Assembly: GCA_017938645.1 (NCBI GenBank)
Contig: JAGBBE010000120.1
Coordinates: 1-18,720 of the forward strand
Direction of reading: 5' to 3'
Source of the DNA: Clostridia bacterium
GTDB lineage: Bacteria; Bacillota_A; Clostridia; Christensenellales; Aristaeellaceae
Length of the DNA stretch: 18,720 bases
A program made the translations under genes and the position numbers. Positions 13,539 to 18,720 of the stretch are shown piece after piece. How positions within the stretch are numbered: position 1 is the stretch's first letter; each line of letters starts with the position of its first letter. The notes under the pieces were generated by a model. The model worked only from the letters and a program-made list of their open reading frames with translations, ran no database searches and was not told the DNA's origin.

Positions 13539-15172
13539 AGTTCTTTCCTCTCGTCAATCTGAACAGTTTCGCGCCCAAAGGTTTCAATCAGGCTCTGCTG
13601 CGCCTCGTTGCGAACGGAATCAAGACGTTTGTCAACCACATCCGATTCAAGGACGGCTTCAAACACGAGCTGCTTTCCGGATACAGCGCAAAGGATCTTT
13701 GAAATTGCTTCTCTTCTGGCCTGCTGATTCAGACGCACGTAACTAAAATCCTTCTTGGCAAAGGGAATCATGACCTGATAGACATTCCCTTTGGCACCAA
13801 CGAAACGTTCTTTCTTAAGCAATGCAAACAGCGGCGGATCGTTCTTTTTGAGCTCGTCCAGCGTCTTGTCCCAGATGGCTTTTTCATCCGTCGGAGCAGG
13901 CGGAAGTTCCGGTTTTGCAGGCTGGGATGGAACCGGCGCGGATTTGGCAGGCTCGTTATGCTTGGCGGCGGGCTGTGCGCTTACCGCAACCGCACCGCTG
14001 GCAATGGCTGCTTCCATACCAGCGAGCTTTGCTTCCAGCTCTCCGATGCGTTCAAGCAGAGCAGAGGCATCCTCAGAAGTGTTCTTTTCGCAGGCATGAA
14101 GTGCAGCTGATTCAAGCCCGATTCTGGGCGTGGATGCAAAGCGCAGTTCGCCTTCTGCCCGCATAAACAGATCCAGCATTCTGAGCAGACGCGCTTCTGA
14201 GAAGGCAGCCGCCTGTGCGCGGTAGCGATGTTCGTCCTCTTCCGTTACATCAAGGATAGATGCCGCATCTTTTTGCACAGCCTTTACAGTAAGAAGAGCG
14301 CGGCTGTGTCCGCTCAGTTCACGCAGAAAAACCTGCGGTTCGCGGCCAGAACGCATAAGTTCATCAATCTTGCGCATCACGCCGCAGGCGTCATACCCGG
14401 CAAGCAGCTCATAAAAGGCAAACAGAAATTCTCGGTCGCTGGTGCCAAGCATATCGCGGGTCTGGGCTGCGGTGATGATGCCGTTTTCAGCGCCGGCTAC
14501 ACACATATCCAGAATACTGAAGGCATCGCGCATCGCGCCTTCTGCAGCTCGCGCAACCATGCGAAGCGCCTCATCCTCAGCCGAAATACCCAGATCTGCA
14601 AGCGCCTCCTTCATGCGATCCACCATCAGCTGCGAAGGGATGCGTCCGAAGTCGTAGCGCTGCACACGGGAGAGAATGGTCGCCGGAAGCTTCTGCGGCT
14701 CAGTGGTTGCCAGAATAAACACCACATGCGCGGGCGGCTCTTCAAGCGTCTTCAAAAGTGCGTTGAAGGCAGCGGTGGACAGCATGTGAACTTCGTCGAT
14801 GATATAGACCTTGTAGCGCCCGATCTGCGCAGGATACCGTACCTGTTCCAGCAGTTCGCGGATATTGTCAACGCTGTTGTTGCTGGCGGCGTCCAGTTCG
14901 AGCACGTCCATGGTGGTCTCATTGGAGATTGCACGGCAGGCTTCACATTCACCGCAGGGATCGCCATTCACCGGCTGCTGACAGTTGATGGCTCGGCTCA
15001 TCAGCTTTGCCATGGTGGTTTTGCCCGTACCGCGGCAGCCGCAGAAAAGATAGGCATGCGCAATCCTGCCTGCCTCGATCTGTCGCCGGAGGGTTTTTAC
15101 GGTAGCCGTCTGTCCCAATACCTGTTCAAAGGTCTGAGGACGCCACTTGCGATAAAGCGCCTGATAAGCCAT
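13535..15172 (-). CDS. dnaX: DNA polymerase III subunits gamma/tau
   Basis: A 545-residue clamp-loader ATPase subunit that loads the sliding clamp and organises the replisome. It shows the N-terminal YQALYRKWRPQTFEQVLGQ (3-21), Walker A GCRGTGKT (45-52), the zinc module Cys64, Cys73, Cys76, Cys79, the DEVH Walker B (126-129), sensor 1 ATTEPQKLPATILSR (155-169), and a Pro/Ala-rich linker (about 405-440) before the C-terminal domain. The ATG at 15172 was chosen because family similarity starts exactly there and GGAAGGTG lies four bases upstream. An upstream open extension to 15328 covers the promoter. It is first in the dnaX-rsmA unit. The usual neighbours ybaB and recR are not downstream here. 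No convincing frameshift site for a separate gamma form was seen. Confidence 0.95.
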   Translation of the reverse strand: MAYQALYRKWRPQTFEQVLGQTATVKTLRRQIEAGRIAHAYLFCGCRGTGKTTMAKLMSRAINCQQPVNGDPCGECEACRAISNETTMDVLELDAASNNSVDNIRELLEQVRYPAQIGRYKVYIIDEVHMLSTAAFNALLKTLEEPPAHVVFILATTEPQKLPATILSRVQRYDFGRIPSQLMVDRMKEALADLGISAEDEALRMVARAAEGAMRDAFSILDMCVAGAENGIITAAQTRDMLGTSDREFLFAFYELLAGYDACGVMRKIDELMRSGREPQVFLRELSGHSRALLTVKAVQKDAASILDVTEEDEHRYRAQAAAFSEARLLRMLDLFMRAEGELRFASTPRIGLESAALHACEKNTSEDASALLERIGELEAKLAGMEAAIASGAVAVSAQPAAKHNEPAKSAPVPSQPAKPELPPAPTDEKAIWDKTLDELKKNDPPLFALLKKERFVGAKGNVYQVMIPFAKKDFSYVRLNQQARREAISKILCAVSGKQLVFEAVLESDVVDKRLDSVRNEAQQSLIETFGRETVQIDERKEL

Positions 15173-15212
15173 AGTGCACCTTCCCATCAGAAGTTCTGTA
15201 TCATTCTCTCCT

Positions 15213-15241
15213 ATGATAGCGTTTTCGGGCTTCAAGGTCAA
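15213..15241 (-). promoter_or_regulatory. Promoter of dnaX-rsmA
   Basis: On the minus strand TTGACC (-35, 15241-15236, 5 of 6 consensus), a 17-base spacer and TATCAT (-10, 15218-15213, 5 of 6) are well formed. Transcription should start about 35 bases before the dnaX ATG. On the plus strand the same gap (15173-15320) must drive dgt, but I see only weak candidates around TATATA at 15274. Confidence 0.8.
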
Positions 15242-15320
15242 GAAAAAAGCAGGAGTTCGCGATTTGGATACAGTATATATGAAAGGGTAAAGTCTCCCAT
15301 ATGCAAAGGAGGAATCCGCG

Positions 15321-16325
15321 ATGACCATCCGACAGCGCCAGGAGCTGGAAGAGCGTGCACGACTGTCTCCCTATGCAGCGCTTTCCTCAGCAAGCAAGGG
15401 CCGGGCTCACCCGATTTCGGACGACGATCTGCGAACGTGCTATCAGCGCGACCGCGACCGCATCATCCACTGCAAGAGCTTCCGCCGTCTGAAATACAAA
15501 ACGCAGGTCTTTCTCTCTCCCATGGGCGACCATTACCGCACGCGTCTGACTCACACGCTGGAGGTTGCTCAGGTAGCACGTACGCTGGCACGTTCGCTGC
15601 GGCTGAATGAGGATCTCACAGAAGCCATCGCGCTTGGCCACGATCTGGGGCACACGCCCTTTGGACACATCGGAGAAACGACGCTCAACAAGCTCATGCC
15701 CGGCGGTTTCAAGCACAACGTGCAGAGCCTGCGCATGGCGGAACGTCTTGAAAACAACGGAAAGGGACTGAACCTTTGCGTCGAAACGCTGGATGGTATT
15801 CGCAATCACTCCGGTCAGGACGATCCGATGACTCTTGAGGGCTGGTGTGTGCGGCGTGCAGACCGCATCGCCTATATCAACCACGACATCGATGACGCCA
15901 TCCGCGGCGGCATTCTCAAACCCTTTGAGCTTCCCAGACGCTGCCTGAGTGTGCTGGGTCAGTCCCACGGCGAAAGAATCAACACCATGATTCTCGATAT
16001 CATCAACACCTCCATGGACAAGCCCGTCGTGGATATGTCTGAAGAAGTGCGTCAGGCCAGCGACGAACTGCGCGAATTCCTGTTTGCCTACGTCTATCAC
16101 GACGACTGGCGCAAGAAGGAGGAAGCGCGCTGCGACTATATTGTGACCGCGCTTTTCAACCACTATATCGCCCATCCTGAACAGCTGCCGGGCGAATATC
16201 TGGAAATTGTCTATACCGAAGGTCCGGAGCGTGCCGCGTGCGATTTTGTGGGCTGCATGACCGACCGATATGCCATTGATCAGTTTACCGCGCTTTTTGT
16301 CCCCAATGCATTTGACAAAAAGTGA
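15321..16325 (+). CDS. dgt: Deoxyguanosinetriphosphate triphosphohydrolase-like HD protein
   Basis: A 334-residue HD-superfamily dNTPase that would split dNTPs into deoxynucleoside and triphosphate, affecting nucleotide pools. Its motifs are RDRDRIIHCKSFRRLKYKTQVF (43-64), RTRLTHTLEVAQVARTLAR (73-91, metal His78), ALGHDLGHTPFGHIGE (104-119, His107-Asp108) and RRADRIAYINHDIDDAI (178-194, Asp181). The length is that of the Gram-positive dGTPase-like class, shorter than E. coli Dgt. The ATG at 15321 has AAAGGAGG eight bases upstream. It leads the dgt-dnaG-rpoD cluster, an arrangement common in Clostridia. Substrate preference within the class varies, so 'dGTPase-like' is safest. Confidence 0.94.
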   Translation: MTIRQRQELEERARLSPYAALSSASKGRAHPISDDDLRTCYQRDRDRIIHCKSFRRLKYKTQVFLSPMGDHYRTRLTHTLEVAQVARTLARSLRLNEDLTEAIALGHDLGHTPFGHIGETTLNKLMPGGFKHNVQSLRMAERLENNGKGLNLCVETLDGIRNHSGQDDPMTLEGWCVRRADRIAYINHDIDDAIRGGILKPFELPRRCLSVLGQSHGERINTMILDIINTSMDKPVVDMSEEVRQASDELREFLFAYVYHDDWRKKEEARCDYIVTALFNHYIAHPEQLPGEYLEIVYTEGPERAACDFVGCMTDRYAIDQFTALFVPNAFDKK

Positions 16326-16418
16326 TCATCCTCATGGCGGGAAAAGTCGGAAATTGTCTTTTCTGAGGCAGGAAAGTAAACGATTGCGGCGAATGAATAG
16401 GAGTGGGTGAAGGAATCC

Positions 16419-18152
16419 ATGGCCGGAAGGTACCCAGCCGCATGGCTGGATGAACTCAGGGCACGCGCCGACATCGTCAAGGTGATCGGTTCGTATGTAA
16501 CGCTTAAGAAGAACGGGCATAGATATGTTGGTCTGTGCCCGTTTCACAACGAAACTGCACCGTCTTTTTCGGTTGACGGTCAGAAGCAGGTTTATCACTG
16601 CTTTGGCTGCAAGGCTGGAGGAAGCGTGATCCAGTTCGTTATGGACATCGAACGCATGTCCTACCAGGAGGCCGTTGCCTTCCTGGCAGATCAGCTGCAC
16701 ATGCCGCTGCCCGAAATGCAAAACGATCCCGCATACGAAAGAAGGCGTTCTCTCAGGGAGCGCATCTATCTGGCGAACAAGGCCGCCGCAAAGCTTTATC
16801 ATCAGCAGCTCTGGCAGCCGGAGGGCGCTCACATTCTCAAGTATCTGCAGGACAGAGGCTTAAGCGACGCGGTCATCCGCCGCTTCGGCATCGGCGCCGC
16901 CACTCCCTCCGCGCGCGTCGGTCGTCAGCTCATCAAGGAGGGTTTTACCGAAGAGGAACTGATTCAGGCCGGTCTGATGCTCAAACGCGACGACCGTACC
17001 TTCGATATGTTCCGCAATCGGGCCATTTTTCCGATCATTGACGCTCATGGCAATGTGCTTGGCTTCGGCGGGCGCGCAATGGGCGATGCAATGCCCAAGT
17101 ATCTCAACACCTCCGATACCCCGGCCTTCAACAAGCGGTATTCCGTTTTTGCAGCCAATCTGCTGCGCAAAGCAAGAGGGCTCACGCGGGTTATTTTGGT
17201 GGAGGGATACATGGACGTGGTTGCGCTTTCCCAGTTTGGCGTGGAAGGCGTGGCCGCTACGCTTGGTACGGCACTTACGCCTGAACAGGCACGTCTTCTC
17301 CAGCGCTTTGCGCCCGAGGTTCATCTCGCCTATGACGGCGACCGGGCAGGCCAGAAGGCCATTCTGCGCGGACTGGAAGTGCTTGAAGGGGCCAATGTGC
17401 CGGTACGTGTGCTGGATCTGCCGGGCGGTCTTGATCCTGATGAGTATATCCGTCAGGAAGGTCTGGACGCATTTCTTGCACTCAAGCCCATCAGCGGTGT
17501 TACCTATCGCATGCGGCGCGAAAAAGAGCAGCATGATATGAGCACCGAAGAAGGACGCATCGAATACGCCAAAGCTTGTGCTGTCCATCTCCGACGCGTG
17601 AAGGAACCTGTGGAGCTTGACAATTATATCAAGCATCTTGCTCTGGAAACAGGCATTGACCGCGAGGTTCTCATGCAGCAGGTCGGCATGCAGCCTGCGG
17701 AACAGAAAATTTCCGTGCCCAAGCGCGAAAGCTTCCGCAAGCAGGCCGATACCGCCGCCAGAACAGACTGGGCAGCCCAGACGCTTCTGGCCGTTCTTTC
17801 CACAGGACGGCTCCCCCGCGACATTGTTTCTCCGGACGAATTTGACGACCCTGTTTTGAGTTCTTTCTGCGAAGCGCTGCTGTCCGGCGAAAGCGCCGCC
17901 TCCCTGATGGAGAAGCAGATTGACGATCAGGGACGCACGCTTGTAGGCGAGATTCTGAGCATTGACACCAACGTCGATGACGATGCTTTGATGAAAATGG
18001 CCCGTGAAAGCCGGCTGAGGCTGCGCCGGGCGCGTCTTGAAAAAGAAATGGACGAAGTACAGAAGCTTCTGCCTACGCTTTCCCTTGAACAGCAGATGCA
18101 GGAAACACTGCGGCTTGTTGAACTCAACGAGCAGCTGAACCGTTTGAAGTAA
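16419..18152 (+). CDS. dnaG: DNA primase
   Basis: A 577-residue primase that makes RNA primers at the replication fork. Its N-terminal zinc-binding module is CPFHNE ... CFGC (Cys40, His43, Cys61, Cys64). The RNA-polymerase core and TOPRIM domain carry Glu262 in VEGYMDVVAL and Asp306/Asp308 in AYDGDRAGQKA, and a C-terminal helicase-interaction region follows. The ATG at 16419 is preferred over the GTG at 16407, because from this Met the first 24 residues line up with the remembered B. subtilis DnaG start without a gap and GAAGGA lies four bases upstream. The GTG would have AGGAG three bases away. It lies 93 bases after dgt and 35 bases before rpoD; the 93-base gap shows only a weak TTGTCT-17-TAAACG promoter candidate. 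Confidence 0.96.
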   Translation: MAGRYPAAWLDELRARADIVKVIGSYVTLKKNGHRYVGLCPFHNETAPSFSVDGQKQVYHCFGCKAGGSVIQFVMDIERMSYQEAVAFLADQLHMPLPEMQNDPAYERRRSLRERIYLANKAAAKLYHQQLWQPEGAHILKYLQDRGLSDAVIRRFGIGAATPSARVGRQLIKEGFTEEELIQAGLMLKRDDRTFDMFRNRAIFPIIDAHGNVLGFGGRAMGDAMPKYLNTSDTPAFNKRYSVFAANLLRKARGLTRVILVEGYMDVVALSQFGVEGVAATLGTALTPEQARLLQRFAPEVHLAYDGDRAGQKAILRGLEVLEGANVPVRVLDLPGGLDPDEYIRQEGLDAFLALKPISGVTYRMRREKEQHDMSTEEGRIEYAKACAVHLRRVKEPVELDNYIKHLALETGIDREVLMQQVGMQPAEQKISVPKRESFRKQADTAARTDWAAQTLLAVLSTGRLPRDIVSPDEFDDPVLSSFCEALLSGESAASLMEKQIDDQGRTLVGEILSIDTNVDDDALMKMARESRLRLRRARLEKEMDEVQKLLPTLSLEQQMQETLRLVELNEQLNRLK

Positions 18153-18187
18153 CCACCTTTTTACGCACTAGCAAGGAGTGAATCAAG

Positions 18188-18720
18188 TTGAGTCAAAACC
18201 AGTCGCAGGAAGCGATCAAGCTGAAACTCAACGAATTATACGAGGACGCCAAGTCCAAGGGCACCGTCACCCGCGATGAAGTTGCCACCCACCTGATGGA
18301 ACTGGAACTTGACGCCGACACGATGAACAAAATCTACGAAACGCTCGAGCAGCTGGGCGTAGACGTGGTTGCGGATTTCGATCCTGTTCCTCCTGAGGAG
18401 CTGATCGAGCCCGAGCAGATCGACCTAAGCGTTCCTGAAGGCATCAGCATCGACGATCCGGTGCGCATGTACCTCAAGGAAATCGGCAAAGTTCCCCTGC
18501 TGACCGCTGAGGAGGAAATCGATATTGCTCAGCGCATGGAGCAGGGCGACGAGGTTGCCAAGAAAAAGCTCACTGAAGCCAACTTGCGTCTGGTTGTTTC
18601 CATTGCCAAGCGTTATGTAGGCCGCGGCATGCTGTTCCTCGATCTGATTCAGGAAGGCAATCTGGGCCTGATCAAGGCTGTGGATAAGTTCGACTACTGC
18701 AAAGGCTACAAGTTCTCTAC
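18188..18720 (+). CDS. rpoD: RNA polymerase primary sigma factor, 5' part
   Basis: This is the N-terminal 177 residues of the vegetative sigma factor (RpoD/SigA), cut by the window end. It shows region 1.1 (about 8-65, [18 protein letters not shown]), an acidic linker, region 1.2 ([30 protein letters not shown], 89-118) and the start of region 2 ([40 protein letters not shown], 131-170). The start codon is TTG at 18188, with AAGGAG nine bases upstream. It is the third gene of the dgt-dnaG-rpoD cluster. The promoters called elsewhere in this window fit the -35/-10 type that such a factor recognises. Confidence 0.97.
   Translation, partial: MSQNQSQEAIKLKLNELYEDAKSKGTVTRDEVATHLMELELDADTMNKIYETLEQLGVDVVADFDPVPPEELIEPEQIDLSVPEGISIDDPVRMYLKEIGKVPLLTAEEEIDIAQRMEQGDEVAKKKLTEANLRLVVSIAKRYVGRGMLFLDLIQEGNLGLIKAVDKFDYCKGYKFS

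Noticed and set aside
13860..13900. A possible slippery site for dnaX gamma/tau frameshifting
   Set aside because: Only a short GAAAAAG run is present, without a canonical A AAA AAG heptamer, a nearby downstream hairpin or a quick out-of-frame stop that I could support.
15173..15320. An SRP RNA (ffs) gene, often found upstream of dnaX
   Set aside because: The gap is only 148 bases, is filled by promoters and ribosome sites, and shows no SRP RNA tetraloop helix.
14228..15610. A 460-codon plus-strand frame across dnaX and into dgt
   Set aside because: It is antisense to well-supported dnaX codons, crosses the dnaX promoter and overlaps dgt in another frame, with no family resemblance.
16326..16418. 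A promoter between dgt and dnaG
   Set aside because: TTGTCT-17-TAAACG is present but the -10 matches consensus at only three positions, so it is mentioned under dnaG and not called.
1..18720. Mobile elements, CRISPR arrays, tRNA genes or defence genes
   Set aside because: No transposase, integrase, direct-repeat array, clover-leaf sequence or known defence module was found. The Mrr-like resemblance at 11886-12752 lacks visible catalytic residues.

Overview
The window is a chromosomal stretch of a Gram-positive-type anaerobic Firmicute, most likely an uncultivated gut Clostridium relative. The evidence is indirect: AAGGAGG-type ribosome sites before nearly every gene, TTGNNN-17-TATAAT-like promoters, tight operons, the dgt-dnaG-rpoD order, a DUF951 gene, a NadD-YqeK fusion and a GGGtGRT-family protein. 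I see no tRNA or rRNA gene, CRISPR array, insertion sequence or phage gene. No gene-free stretch exceeds 300 bases.

Region 1 (1-6265) is a carbohydrate-use block. After the 3' end of a GGGtGRT-family gene and its terminator come two divergent transcription units. The leftward unit encodes a GH43-type glycosidase, a short FMN-dependent alpha-hydroxy-acid dehydrogenase and a xylose-isomerase-like sugar isomerase/epimerase. The rightward unit encodes an (alpha/alpha)6-barrel GH63/MGH1-like glycosidase and a GH4 enzyme whose CHEV motif points to alpha-galacturonidase (LplD type). The two units start from promoters whose -35 boxes touch. Inference: the cluster takes apart small galacturonate- and arabinose-containing (pectin-like) oligosaccharides inside the cell. 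No transporter or dedicated regulator lies in the window.

Region 2 (6268-7478) holds a leftward DUF951-lepB unit (signal peptidase I) and a divergent 37-residue membrane peptide gene with its own strong promoter and terminator.

Region 3 (7480-10106) is a leftward signalling unit: a membrane-anchored PDZ protein, an OmpR-type response regulator and a two-TM histidine kinase. A terminator-like hairpin lies within the first codons of the kinase gene.

Region 4 (10199-15172) is leftward housekeeping: dnaX-rsmA (4-base GTGA overlap) and nadD/yqeK fusion-rsfS. Between them is one rightward gene for an unrecognised four-TM protein with a degenerate nuclease-like middle domain. Its 3' end overlaps the 3' end of rsmA by 57 bases.

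Region 5 (15321-18720) is the rightward dgt-dnaG-rpoD macromolecular-synthesis cluster, cut by the window edge inside rpoD.

Most of the window is ordinary core genome. The parts most worth a second look are the sugar-acid cluster, the kinase-leading hairpin, the tail-to-tail overlap and the unknown four-TM protein.
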